Shown here: positions 21,294 through 30,657 of the stretch, piece by piece | Layout: every line of letters begins with the position of its first letter | Numbering within the stretch: the stretch's first letter is position 1 | Notes under the pieces: model-generated | Seen by the model: only the letters and a program-made list of their open reading frames with translations | What the model was told of the DNA's origin: nothing | The model's database searches: none | Assembly: GCF_011009015.1 (NCBI RefSeq) | Contig: NZ_CP048878.1 | Span: forward strand, 5,052,354 to 5,116,353 | DNA: 64,000 bases | Source: Spartinivicinus ruber | Lineage (GTDB): Bacteria; Pseudomonadota; Gammaproteobacteria; Pseudomonadales; Zooshikellaceae | Reading direction: 5' to 3' | Made by a program: the position numbers and the translations under genes

Positions 21294-21572
21294 ATGGCTT
21301 TACAAGAAGAGTTCCATAATTATTACGAGCATTTGGTCGTAGACTATATTCTCGATAGATACCAACGCGATCCAACGCTTACTGAGTATTTGCCGGATAT
21401 TGCTTGTGTAGCATTAAACCACCTGCCACCACGTTATATTCATTACGATATTGATATGGCCTATTACTTATCTCCTGACGAACGGGTTGAGATGGAAGCA
21501 AAAGTAAAAAAAGCAGTGGATGATGCAGTGTTATTTGTCAGAGTAAGAAGGAGTAAAGAAGCAGAATTGTGA
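21294..21572 (+). CDS. ComFB-family protein (late competence development)
   Basis: The 92-residue product is helical and contains the family core: LVVDYILDRY, YLPDIACVALNHLPPRYI and HYDIDMAYYLSPDER. ComFB domains occur in competence loci of Bacillus, and recent work describes family members as cyclic dinucleotide receptors. The ATG at 21294 is chosen because the upstream in-frame extension is not homologous. It stands alone, without competence genes nearby. The stop codon sits inside a long imperfect hairpin (21569-21600) that may serve as a shared terminator with the convergent fumarase gene. Confidence 0.8.
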   Translation: MALQEEFHNYYEHLVVDYILDRYQRDPTLTEYLPDIACVALNHLPPRYIHYDIDMAYYLSPDERVEMEAKVKKAVDDAVLFVRVRRSKEAEL

Positions 21573-21626
21573 GGCTGGTTTTTGTGGCTGCCAGTCTCAC
21601 AATACAAAGACAAGGAGCATTAAGAC

Positions 21627-23147
21627 TTATTGAACTTCCACTGGCTCAGCTCGCATAATTTTCGCCTGCCATTCCTGAGGGCCAGTTTGATGTACTGAAG
21701 TCCCTTTGCTATCTACCGCCACAGTTACTGGCATATCTTTAACATCAAATTCATAAATTGCCTCCATACCCAGCTCTGGGAAGGCAACCACGTTGGCTTC
21801 TTTAACTGCCTTCGATACTAAATAAGCCGCACCACCCACAGCCATCAAATAAACAGCCCCAAATTGTTTAATTGCATCAATAGCCACTTGGCCACGTTCG
21901 GCTTTACCAATCATCCCTAGCAACCCAGTGGTTTCCAGCATAGTATGGGTAAATTTATCCATTCTGGTTGAAGTAGTAGGACCTGCAGGGCCAACCACTT
22001 CTTCGCGCACTGGATCAACTGGACCGACGTAGTAAATAAAACGATTTTTTAAATCAACCGGTAACGGCTCATCATTGGCTATCATTTCAACCATTTTCTT
22101 ATGTGCCGCATCCCGGCCAGTCAGCATTTTGCCAGACAACAATACCGTTTCCCCAGGTTGCCAGCTTTGGACTTCTTCATGAGTAATACTGTTTAAATCA
22201 ACTCGGCGAGCATTTGGGCCAACATCCCAGGTAATATCTGGCCAGTTATCAATGCTGGGTGGTGTCTGCAATGCAGGGCCATCGCCTTTCAGCTCAAAAT
22301 GGGCATGGCGAGTAGCAGCACAGTTAGGGATCATACAAACAGGGAGCGACGCCGCATGAGTAGGGTAGTCTTTAATTTTGACATCTAAAACCGTGGTCAA
22401 ACCACCTAGCCCTTGGGCACCAATACCTAATTTATTGACTGCATCCATAATTTCCAGGCGCAACTCTTCAACCCGATTTTGTGGGCCTCGGGAACGTAAG
22501 TCATGAATATCAATAGGATCCATTAAGGATTCTTTAGCTAAAACAGCGGCTTTTTCTGCTGTGCCACCAATACCAATGCCCAGCATACCTGGCGGACACC
22601 AGCCTGCTCCCATAGTCGGCACGGTTTTCACCACCCAATCAACAATACTGTCACTTGGATTTAACATCACCATTTTAGTTTTGTTTTCAGAGCCGCCACC
22701 TTTTGCTGCAACATGAACTTCTACCGTATCACCCGGCACTACCTGCATATGAATAACCGCAGGGGTGTTATCTTTGGTATTGGCTCGCTTGCCTGCTGGG
22801 TCCGCCAGAATAGAAGCTCGCAATACGTTATCAGGGTGAGTGTAAGCACGGCGCACCCCTTCATTCACCATATCTTCAACACTTAACTTCGCGTCCCATT
22901 GCACATTCATACCGATTTTCAAAAACACGGTGACAATCCCTGTGTCCTGGCAAATAGGGCGTTTTCCTTCAGCACACATTCTGGAATTAATCAGAATTTG
23001 TGCCATAGCATCCTTAGCTGCTTGAGACTCTTCCTTTTGATAGGCCTCATGCACAGCTTGAATAAAATCAATGGGGTGATAGTAAGAAATAAACTGCAAG
23101 GCATCAGCCATGCTATCGATAAAGTCATCTTGGCGAATTACAGTCAT
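21627..23147 (-). CDS. fumA: Class I fumarate hydratase (iron-sulfur)
   Basis: The 506-residue product is a two-domain class I fumarase. The N-terminal alpha domain has ICQDTG and CMIPNCAATRH, which supply the cysteines for the [4Fe-4S] cluster. A C-terminal beta domain has LTGRDAAHKKM and GPAGPTTSTRMDKFT. It hydrates fumarate to malate in the TCA cycle and is oxygen- and superoxide-sensitive. Length matches the single-chain form used by gammaproteobacteria. It is monocistronic and convergent with the ComFB-like gene. Confidence 0.95.
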   Translation of the reverse strand: MTVIRQDDFIDSMADALQFISYYHPIDFIQAVHEAYQKEESQAAKDAMAQILINSRMCAEGKRPICQDTGIVTVFLKIGMNVQWDAKLSVEDMVNEGVRRAYTHPDNVLRASILADPAGKRANTKDNTPAVIHMQVVPGDTVEVHVAAKGGGSENKTKMVMLNPSDSIVDWVVKTVPTMGAGWCPPGMLGIGIGGTAEKAAVLAKESLMDPIDIHDLRSRGPQNRVEELRLEIMDAVNKLGIGAQGLGGLTTVLDVKIKDYPTHAASLPVCMIPNCAATRHAHFELKGDGPALQTPPSIDNWPDITWDVGPNARRVDLNSITHEEVQSWQPGETVLLSGKMLTGRDAAHKKMVEMIANDEPLPVDLKNRFIYYVGPVDPVREEVVGPAGPTTSTRMDKFTHTMLETTGLLGMIGKAERGQVAIDAIKQFGAVYLMAVGGAAYLVSKAVKEANVVAFPELGMEAIYEFDVKDMPVTVAVDSKGTSVHQTGPQEWQAKIMRAEPVEVQ

Positions 23148-23377
23148 GGGGGCTAGTGCTCCTCTTACAACTCTCTTAAAAGGCTCAGGCTATTCATTTT
23201 GTTTTAAGTTAACGGCCGCTATTCTAACAGTTTCTTGGCAAAAAGGTTAAAGCAACCAGTCCTGCTTAACTAACAGCCACATATACTGTCTAACTAACAA
23301 GTTAGCTTATTATTAATGACTGTTATTTGTTAGCTAAGGAGGCTTATCAGTCAGATAATTCAGGAGCACTGAAAACA

Positions 23378-24292
23378 ATGCCAAACCACCTACCAGTCAA
23401 CTTGATGGATATGCTAAACCTGGCAAAAATCATCCAGCAGGATGGCTTTGCAGTAGGCAGTAATCTCTCAGAAAAAAACAGTGCAGTGGTAGAAGCTATC
23501 GAACTATTGGAAAAATCGCTTAACCTGCAGTTGCATGAACCAGGCTCTACAACTTTACAATTAACAGCTGTTGGTGAACGAGTATTGGAAAGCAGCCAGC
23601 GAATTTTGGCAGAGCTTGAAGGGCTTGAACAGCATTTAGCCCATCAGCCAAACAATTTAATTGGCAATATTAGTGTAAGTGCTCCTGCAGACATTGGCCG
23701 CCAATGTATTTGCCTATTATTAGAACAGTTCTCAAACAAACACCCTGAAGTTTCAGTGGAGTTATTGGTCAATGACCCTATTGGAAATATCAACTGGTCA
23801 AATGTCGATTTGATTATCTGTATCGGCCCACAAAGTGATAGTCGCTTAAAAGCCTTAAAAGTCGCACCTAATCAACAAATAATTTGTGCAGCACCTGCTT
23901 ATATTGAAAGCCACGGAAATCCTCAAACACCCTATGATCTACTTAACCATCAGTGTTTAGTGCTTAATCATATGCAATACTGGCGTTTTTCGCTTGCAGA
24001 TAATATTTTTGAAATTCCCATTACTGGTTATCGCCATACCAATGATGGAGAAATTTTAAGGCAATGGGCAGTCGCTGGCGCAGGCATTGTTATGAAATCT
24101 ATTTGGGAAGTACAAACAGACATTACCACTAAACGGTTAGTCCCCTTACTCACTGAATACACCATACCTGTAGGTGCGCTTTATGTGGTGTATCCACGTC
24201 AACAAATGTTACCTGAGCGATGTCGCCGGTTAATTCACTTTATTCAAGAGCAGCTTGCAGAACAAGCAAAGCATTTGTATTTATTAACTTAA
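23378..24292 (+). CDS. LysR-family transcriptional regulator
   Basis: The 304-residue product has an N-terminal winged helix-turn-helix (LNLAKIIQQDGFAVGSNLSE, ending in LQLTAVGERVL). The recognition helix is somewhat divergent. A periplasmic-binding-protein-like effector domain runs from about residue 90 (NISVSAPADIGRQCI) to the end. Starting at ATG 23378 gives normal LysR length; a TTG at 23327 with AAGGAGG after it would add 17 residues of poor similarity. It is divergent from fumarase. The effector and targets are unknown. Confidence 0.85.
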   Translation: MPNHLPVNLMDMLNLAKIIQQDGFAVGSNLSEKNSAVVEAIELLEKSLNLQLHEPGSTTLQLTAVGERVLESSQRILAELEGLEQHLAHQPNNLIGNISVSAPADIGRQCICLLLEQFSNKHPEVSVELLVNDPIGNINWSNVDLIICIGPQSDSRLKALKVAPNQQIICAAPAYIESHGNPQTPYDLLNHQCLVLNHMQYWRFSLADNIFEIPITGYRHTNDGEILRQWAVAGAGIVMKSIWEVQTDITTKRLVPLLTEYTIPVGALYVVYPRQQMLPERCRRLIHFIQEQLAEQAKHLYLLT

Positions 24293-24616
24293 AAAGAGCT
24301 AAAGAAAAATATCCCTTTACGTATATATTTCATATTAACTGCACAAAGATTACAAATTAATATACCATTTTTAATTCAAACAATAGCTCACTCACTATTA
24401 TTCAAATTGGTATTATTGGCAAATAACAAGCCCACCAGTACTGTAACAAAATTAAGTTAATAACTGTTTTTATATACAACCTATTTCGTATAATAACATA
24501 TTCTCTTCAAGCAAACATGCTTACAATAACAGAATTATATTTTTTATAGAACTATTAACAATAATAGTTCTTGTTTCAAAGAAACAACTCTTTTTTACTT
24601 ATAGAACTAAGCTAAT
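24293..24616. promoter_or_regulatory. AT-rich spacer with two adjacent hairpins and a T-run
   Basis: Near its right end, GAACTATT / AATAGTTC (24549-24570) is followed directly by TTGTTTC / GAAACAA (24571-24587) and then by CTC and six T residues (24591-24596). This looks like a plus-strand terminator or attenuator immediately ahead of the LysE pseudogene. The rest of the 324-base spacer shows no coding signal. Confidence 0.45.
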
Positions 24617-25264
24617 ATGGAACAGGAATATAATCATCTTATCGCCTTTGCATTTGCAGCACTGCTAATGAAAATTAGCCCTGGGCCATCATTACTATTT
24701 GTAAGCGCTCGAGGCGTATTACAAAGGAAATCTGCAGGTGCTTTATCTGCCTTTGGTCTTGCTACTGGTAGTGCTTTTCATGCAATTTTAGCAGGAATTT
24801 GAGTAACAGCGATTGTTGCCAGTAGTGAAGTCATTGCGAAATCTATAGCCTTGATAGGCGGTAGTTATATTATTTATCTTGGTATCTCATCTTTTGTAAA
24901 AATGAAAGCAGAAGTCAACAATCAGGCAGATGAAAATAGCTTAATTGAAGCTCAACCTGCTCCTCTTTTAAAACTTTATTTTCAGTCAGTTATGGTCGAG
25001 TTTCTGAATCCAAAGACAATTCTATTCTATTTATCGATATTACCGGGGCTGTTAGCAACTGGAAACTATTCCCTAACTCAAGCTATTGCTATATCACTTA
25101 TCGTACCAGCAACGGCATTACCCATAGACTTGTTTGCCGGCTTATCTGGAGGTTATTTAGCAAAGTCCACAGCGGATTCTCCTCGCACGACATCCACCTT
25201 ACATTCCATATCAGCCATTGCGTTAATTTTAATTGGATTTTGGCTTATTTACGTAAATTTTTAG
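24617..25264 (+). pseudogene. LysE/RhtB-family amino-acid exporter, interrupted by a nonsense codon
   Basis: The frame encodes a 215-residue LysE/RhtB-type protein: KISPGPSLLFVSARGVLQRK in the first helix, GGSYIIYLGISSF in the third, and VEFLNPKTILFYLSILPG in the fourth. It is interrupted by a TGA at 24800-24802 (codon 62), where family members usually have Gly in helix 2. Nothing else is wrong with the frame. A single GGA to TGA change would explain it. Family members export amino acids or homoserine lactones. A sequencing error cannot be excluded. Confidence 0.8.
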
Positions 25265-25419
25265 CATCTAATAGTACCCATATGTAAAATTGGGCAACAG
25301 TCTTCAAAGCCATTTATTTTCTGACAACCCTTGGATGTTATAAAGCTTGTCAGCATCCCCCAAGCTGTATACGACTAAAGTTTAGGTTATTTTTACATCT
25401 AAACTATTTATGATATGAA

Positions 25420-25791
25420 TTGAATACAAGGAAGATAAATTTCTTTAAAAGGTTGGTGGTGGATCAAACCTATACAATAGCAGCTCAAACACTAATAAAA
25501 CGAGTCAAACAAAGTTATACGGTTGAACATTTTCATTTACGCCAGGCAGCAGAAGATTGCCTTCATGGCCTGCAATTTATGATTACCCTTGCCGATACTG
25601 CAATATCTAATAACAATAAGGCAACATTCCTCGCCAATATTAGCCATTTGCTTCAGGGATGGATCAAATCTTTGTATCCAATTATGCCAAGCTTAATGCA
25701 AAAATTGAGTTCAAATTTATCAAAAAACACTCACTCAGTTAACTACTTTATGGAAGTTTTTGATGCTCACTTATTTACAATAAAAAACTGA
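25420..25791 (+). CDS. Uncharacterised helical protein next to an FAD oxidase
   Basis: The ~123-residue product is mostly helical with no signal peptide, membrane span or recognised motif. The start is uncertain. The TTG at 25420 lacks a ribosome site; AAGGAAG lies at 25427-25433, and TTG/GTG codons at 25453-25459 are alternatives. The stop codon abuts the ATG of the FAD-dependent oxidase gene, so the two are almost certainly co-translated, and a helper role for the oxidase is possible. Confidence 0.55.
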   Translation: MNTRKINFFKRLVVDQTYTIAAQTLIKRVKQSYTVEHFHLRQAAEDCLHGLQFMITLADTAISNNNKATFLANISHLLQGWIKSLYPIMPSLMQKLSSNLSKNTHSVNYFMEVFDAHLFTIKN

Positions 25792-26835
25792 ATGAAATCA
25801 GTTATCATTATTGGTGCTGGTATTAATGGTCTAATGACAGCATATGAGTTTAATAGAGCAGGATGGCACGTTACTGTTGTCGATCAAGGCTCTATTCCAA
25901 ATCCAAAGTCAGCATCCCATGGTCTACATCGCCTTATACACCCCTATACACCTAATAAACCAGAAAGAGTTAACGCTACCAAAAAAGCACTCAACATGTG
26001 GCATAACTTATGGGGTGTGCTTGGTCAAACTCATTTTTACAAAACGGGTGTAGTCTTATTAGAAAAGCAAGATGTCCCTTGGCTAACAGCTTCGTATAAA
26101 CTAAGCTTTGATGATGCTTGCAAGCTAATGCCTATATTATCAGGTAGTACAAAGGCATCTGCTTATTTATTCCCTGAATATGGAGTCTTAATGGCAAGCC
26201 AAATTCTTCAAGATCTTGTCACCCTTTTGGCTAAACTGGGGGTTTCTATACGCTCAAACCAAAAAGTACAAACAATAAATAGTACTACAGCTACTGTTGC
26301 AACAATAACAGGAGAAAAATTTTCAGCGGACTTTGTTGTTATCACAGCTGGTATAGGAACAAGTGCCTTACTTGGTCAAATGAATCACTGGGAAGGACTC
26401 TCACAACAAAACTTTGCCACTAAACGCTGTTTTGTGCTTTACGCTGAACTGCCAACAACGCTTATTCCAGTAAGGTCTTATATGCCTGCCTGGACCTTCC
26501 CTGCTTATAATGATTTATGGGGTATACCACTAATACTAGATATCCCCCTAAAACTTGGTTGTGGCAGCTTAACCCATACCGTTGATACAAATGATCTCCC
26601 TATAAATGAAAATCATCTCGTTAGCCAGTTTATCATGCATTTCAAAGAGTTCTTTCCTAACTGCTCTCAAATAAAACCTAAACTGCTTGCTTACAATCAC
26701 AGGACACAAGGCCCAACAGATATGGCACAAGTGTTTCGTAATGATCTCTGTTACCTTGTTTCAGCCTGCTCAGGGATTGGTTTTAAATACGCCCCACTAA
26801 CGGCTAAGACAGTTGTAGATTACATCGATGCTTAA
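25792..26835 (+). CDS. FAD-dependent oxidoreductase, DAO (glycine/sarcosine oxidase-like) family
   Basis: The 347-residue product opens with a Rossmann dinucleotide motif (VIIIGAGINGLMTAYEFNRAG) split here as VIIIGAGINGLMTAYEF, followed by ASHGLHRLIHPY, the FAD-contact loop seen in sarcosine oxidase-like enzymes. VVITAGIGTSALL and CSGIGFKYAPLTAKTV near the C-terminus complete the FAD site. The substrate is probably a small amine or amino acid but cannot be named. It follows the 123-residue gene with no gap. Confidence 0.82.
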   Translation: MKSVIIIGAGINGLMTAYEFNRAGWHVTVVDQGSIPNPKSASHGLHRLIHPYTPNKPERVNATKKALNMWHNLWGVLGQTHFYKTGVVLLEKQDVPWLTASYKLSFDDACKLMPILSGSTKASAYLFPEYGVLMASQILQDLVTLLAKLGVSIRSNQKVQTINSTTATVATITGEKFSADFVVITAGIGTSALLGQMNHWEGLSQQNFATKRCFVLYAELPTTLIPVRSYMPAWTFPAYNDLWGIPLILDIPLKLGCGSLTHTVDTNDLPINENHLVSQFIMHFKEFFPNCSQIKPKLLAYNHRTQGPTDMAQVFRNDLCYLVSACSGIGFKYAPLTAKTVVDYIDA

Positions 26836-27569
26836 TCCAAGGCTATATAGGCTTGTGGCACAAACTCAGTAAATTCTGTACTAATTTGCTGATATAATTT
26901 ATTTGTCCACCAAGGAAGTGGTCTATTTACTTTCAACTGGCTTTTTCTCGGATCTGAAGGCGCAATGATCACTCTAATATTTTCTTTACCCACCAATGCA
27001 GACAACACAAATAACTCTTCTATTGCCCGATCACCGATAGCCAAACAACCTATCGACGCCGCCTTACCATGAATAAAAATATTGCCACCCGGCCGATGCC
27101 GACCTTCCAACTTAGCATATTTCAAATCAAAGGAATTGGGGTAATTAATTTTCATAGAAAGGTGGAAACGGCTATTGGGATTAAAGCCAACGACTTTATA
27201 AACCCCCTCAGGGACTTGTTTATCCCCTTCCCGTAATTTAGGTCCAGCTTTGCCACTGGCTGCCAGCACAGGAAAATTTCGAATAAACAGCCACTCACCG
27301 GCTAGGTTTTGCCCCCATAATTCAAGCTTTTTTTCATTTTTAATTCCTAATAGAGTTAAGGCTGTTGGTAACTCTTTGAAACCTGCCCGATCCAGATAGG
27401 GCTTTAGTCGGCCTTGTACATCCTCTTGATAGTGATCAATCACATCCTTAACCGTTCGCACCCCAACAACACTAATATAGTAAGAGTACCAAACAGGTTT
27501 ACCGAAATAAAATGAAGCCCCAACACTAGAAGAAATAAAAAACGATATCAATATGGCTATGTATAACAT
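26832..27569 (-). CDS. YkuD-fold L,D-transpeptidase-like protein (YafK/DpaA type)
   Basis: The 245-residue product has an N-terminal signal segment and the catalytic signature IFIHGKAASIGCLAIG (HG...GC). The surrounding order (GPKLREGDKQVPEGVYKV, then SMKINYPNSFD) follows E. coli YafK (DpaA). DpaA is an amidase that releases Braun's lipoprotein from peptidoglycan, while other YkuD proteins form 3-3 crosslinks, so the exact reaction is uncertain. It acts in the periplasm. The last 4 bases overlap the convergent oxidase gene. Confidence 0.85.
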   Translation of the reverse strand: MLYIAILISFFISSSVGASFYFGKPVWYSYYISVVGVRTVKDVIDHYQEDVQGRLKPYLDRAGFKELPTALTLLGIKNEKKLELWGQNLAGEWLFIRNFPVLAASGKAGPKLREGDKQVPEGVYKVVGFNPNSRFHLSMKINYPNSFDLKYAKLEGRHRPGGNIFIHGKAASIGCLAIGDRAIEELFVLSALVGKENIRVIIAPSDPRKSQLKVNRPLPWWTNKLYQQISTEFTEFVPQAYIALD

Positions 27570-27768
27570 AATTAACCAACTACTTGCATTTACTACTGAG
27601 TTATGACAATTTGGATATACCCCAGTTAGAGTATAGCAAACGAAAGCAGAGCTAAATTAATTAAAAACATAAGATTAACACAGTAATTTTCAGGTACACT
27701 ACTCTATAGATAGTGGAAAAGTAACCAATTATGGCGCGTTTAGCCAATGGGAATGGGTATAGTAACTT

Positions 27769-28725
27769 ATGGCAACCATTCACTATGGAAAAACCAGTAT
27801 TCCTATAAAAGCAAACAAAAGTGTGCTTGAAACACTGCTAGAAGCAGGAATAAAAGTGCCTAATTCCTGCTGGGCTGGAGTATGCCACTCTTGCTTAATG
27901 AAAATGACTAATGGCATACCACCTAAATCAGCTCAAGCAGGTTTAAGCGAAGAGCAATTAGCCAAACAATTATTCCTAGCCTGCCAATGTCACCCCACGC
28001 AGGATATAACAGTTGCTTTAATCAATCGTCAGCACGAACAACAACAAACAATTATTAGTAATATCCATTCGCTTACACCAACCATAAAAGAATTAACCTT
28101 AACCACACTTCGTCCGGTTCGCTTTCAACCAGGACAATACATTACTTTATGGTTAGGACAAACGCTTGCACGACCCTATGCTTTAACGAATTTATCCGAA
28201 CCCTCTCAATTAAAATTCCATATTCAACGAGTAGTTGGGGGAGAATTCAGCCGCTGGGTGCATGATGATGCCAAATCTGGTGATCAATTGCTGATTAGTG
28301 ACTTGCAAGGTGACCTTAAGTTACCAGAAACCTCTCCCCAACAACCAATATTAATTATTGCAGCAGAAGCTGGTTTAGGTAGCGCCTTATTTGCAGCTAA
28401 AGACAAACTTGAGATGGATGGGCACCGTGGCAATATAAAACTCATCCATTGGGTTTCTAATACCCAGGAATTATATTGGCAAGAAGCATTAACAGAACTG
28501 GCAAAGCATTTTCCACAGTTTAATTATCAGCAAGTCACATCCCAAACAGTCGCCAATTTAATTGAAGTAATAGAGCAAATACCCCAGTTAAACCTGTACA
28601 ATATTTATCTGACAGGGCTTGCTAGCATGATCAAATCTGCCAGGCAATATTTTGCCGAGCTTTCTCTGCCAGATAACCAGATTCAAATGATGGCCTTTAT
28701 TTCCCATGAACCACAACAGCCGTAA
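27769..28725 (+). CDS. 2Fe-2S ferredoxin / flavin reductase fusion
   Basis: The 318-residue product has an N-terminal plant-type ferredoxin domain with CWAGVCHSC and a fourth Cys in FLACQCHP. An FNR-type FAD domain (RPYALTN) and an NAD-binding lobe (IIAAEAGLGSALFAAK) follow. This architecture is shared by oxygenase reductase components and by stand-alone reductases in marine gammaproteobacteria. No oxygenase gene is adjacent, so the electron acceptor is unknown. Confidence 0.88.
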   Translation: MATIHYGKTSIPIKANKSVLETLLEAGIKVPNSCWAGVCHSCLMKMTNGIPPKSAQAGLSEEQLAKQLFLACQCHPTQDITVALINRQHEQQQTIISNIHSLTPTIKELTLTTLRPVRFQPGQYITLWLGQTLARPYALTNLSEPSQLKFHIQRVVGGEFSRWVHDDAKSGDQLLISDLQGDLKLPETSPQQPILIIAAEAGLGSALFAAKDKLEMDGHRGNIKLIHWVSNTQELYWQEALTELAKHFPQFNYQQVTSQTVANLIEVIEQIPQLNLYNIYLTGLASMIKSARQYFAELSLPDNQIQMMAFISHEPQQP

Positions 28726-28769
28726 TATTCCATATACTCGATAGGGTACCTTTAAATAGTAATGGCTCC

Positions 28770-29444
28770 CTATATTAAACGGCCTAGCCATTGATTACTA
28801 AACCACTTGGCAAATGGTTCTGGTGATGGAGCAAGAAAAAACAACCCCACGACAATACCTGCCATCACTAATGAGTTAAGTGGGTTTCTAAAATCAATTG
28901 GTTTAATTGCAGTACCAAACGAGCGCTTTATTCGAACCCCTACCAAGTCAACGCTATAAATCTCATCCAAAACCAAGTGAATCAAAAAGCCCAACGCAAT
29001 GGCTACCCCACTACCCCAAGCCAATATTGCATTAGTCGACAATACTTGGTGACATAAGACAATTGTTGCCGCCATAAATAAGGCACCCGCTAACAGCGAA
29101 TGGTAAATACCACGATGGGCACTAAATTGAGCAAATACCTTATACCCCAATATTCGCACTACCAAATAAACCGATATCCCAACCACTAACAAAACCGGTG
29201 TTGGCGGCATAGGCTGCATATGCGTCACTACTAAAACCACAGCCCCAGCAGCTAATGCAGTAAATAAAGCTTTTACTGGTTTGGCATGATCAGAGTCCAC
29301 ATCAGGCAAAATTCCTCCAATAGAAATTAACACCCAAGCAATCAATGCTTGTGAAATACTTAAAATGCCTTCACCCAAACCCGTAATAGCAACAACACCA
29401 CCGCAAGTTGCTGCCACATTAATATGTGTATTAAAATTCGCCAT
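28770..29444 (-). CDS. Membrane-bound metal-dependent hydrolase, YdjM/DUF457 family
   Basis: The 224-residue product has five or so transmembrane segments and the family motifs NFNTHINVAA (His ligand near the N-terminus), GGILPDVDSDHAKP, HRGIYHSLLAG and LVLDEIYSVDL. These resemble the conserved His and Asp residues of the YdjM family (LexA-regulated inner-membrane proteins in E. coli). The start may be the ATG at 29444 or one three codons upstream; neither has a clear ribosome site. Function is not established for the family. Confidence 0.82.
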   Translation of the reverse strand: MANFNTHINVAATCGGVVAITGLGEGILSISQALIAWVLISIGGILPDVDSDHAKPVKALFTALAAGAVVLVVTHMQPMPPTPVLLVVGISVYLVVRILGYKVFAQFSAHRGIYHSLLAGALFMAATIVLCHQVLSTNAILAWGSGVAIALGFLIHLVLDEIYSVDLVGVRIKRSFGTAIKPIDFRNPLNSLVMAGIVVGLFFLAPSPEPFAKWFSNQWLGRLI

Positions 29445-29726
29445 AAAAAACATACTTCAGTTGTTTACTTGTGGCCAGTCAATCATAAATATTCATTTTT
29501 TTCTATCGAATTTATAATTAGCTATATTTATTCACTTCATTTCATTTTTTGATGCGCGATTTGTTTACCCTTAACTATAAATCAAGCGAACATTGGTCGC
29601 TCTCTAAACAATATTTAAGCTATTACTCTCCTCTAGCCTAGTTTCAAACAAACGTTTAATATAGTCTATTATAAATAGATGATTATCGGTGCAACCAATC
29701 GCCGGTAAACAAGAGGAGCAAGCAAC

Positions 29727-30494
29727 GTGCCTGATTTAGTGATAGTTAACCAACACGAGCAGCTACTGCGGTTAAAAATCAACCGTCCAGACAAAAAGAA
29801 TGCGTTAACCAACCAAATGTATAGCACTTTGGCAGAGGCATTGGTTAATGCTAATCAAAACAACGAGATACGAGTTGTGGTTATTGAAGGGAATCCACAG
29901 TGTTTTACCAGTGGTAATGACATCCATGACTTTATGCAACGTCCCCCAACTGGTACTAACAGCCCAGTGTTTCACTTTTTGCAGGCCTTAGTTGAGCTAG
30001 AAAAGCCCCTGATTGCCGCCGTTGATGGTCCAGCGGTAGGGATTGGTACTACTATGCTGCTGCACTGCGACTTTGTTTATGTAGGCGACAATGCCCAACT
30101 ACAAATGCCCTTTGTGAAACTAGCCTTATGCCCAGAAGGTGGAGCAACCTGGCTATTACCGCGGCTGGTTGGGCATCGAAAAGCAGCTGAACTATTATTA
30201 ACCAGCAAAAAGTTTGGCTCAGAAGAAGCTGTAAGCCTAGGCATTGCCAGTGCCCAGGTTCCTTCAGCTCAATTAGTTGACCACGCAGTTGATCAAGCCA
30301 ATCAATTAGCAGCACTTGCCCCTGGTGCAGTGCAATTAAGCAAACGACTGTTGAAGCAACCCATCAAAGAAAAGCTTATTGAAGTAATGAAACAGGAAGG
30401 TGCAGAATTTATTAAACGACTGAGTTCGCCTGAAGCAGCCGAAGCCATGAAAGCATTTTTGCAAAAACGACCAGCGGATTTTAGTCAGTTTTAG
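29727..30494 (+). CDS. Enoyl-CoA hydratase/isomerase family protein
   Basis: The 255-residue crotonase-fold protein has CFTSGNDIHDF and AAVDGPAVGIGTTMLLHCD, the two oxyanion-hole segments, and LCPEGGATWLLPRLVG after them. The Pro-Glu-Gly-Gly pattern is more typical of delta3-delta2-enoyl-CoA isomerase-like members than of true hydratases with two catalytic glutamates. It starts at GTG 29727 with AAGAGGAG upstream. Probable role in fatty acid or acyl-CoA catabolism. Monocistronic. Confidence 0.87.
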   Translation: MPDLVIVNQHEQLLRLKINRPDKKNALTNQMYSTLAEALVNANQNNEIRVVVIEGNPQCFTSGNDIHDFMQRPPTGTNSPVFHFLQALVELEKPLIAAVDGPAVGIGTTMLLHCDFVYVGDNAQLQMPFVKLALCPEGGATWLLPRLVGHRKAAELLLTSKKFGSEEAVSLGIASAQVPSAQLVDHAVDQANQLAALAPGAVQLSKRLLKQPIKEKLIEVMKQEGAEFIKRLSSPEAAEAMKAFLQKRPADFSQF

Positions 30495-30657
30495 TCAAAT
30501 ACTGTATTGACTATGCTACTACAAGACTTGCAGTAGCATAGTCAATTACCCCATATCCACTAGCTTTTGCAAAACTTCACACCTACACTCTTCAAAATTA
30601 ATACTTTATCTTTCACTTCCTATAAATAGAATAACTTTGGTCAAGTACCAACCCACT

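Noticed and set aside
23327-23377. TTG start for the LysR gene
   Set aside because: AAGGAGG at 23336-23342 is downstream of this codon, and the ATG at 23378 gives the normal LysR length and N-terminus.
24800-24802. TGA as selenocysteine in the LysE-type gene
   Set aside because: No Sec insertion element is visible and LysE proteins do not use selenocysteine; Gly is expected at this helix position.
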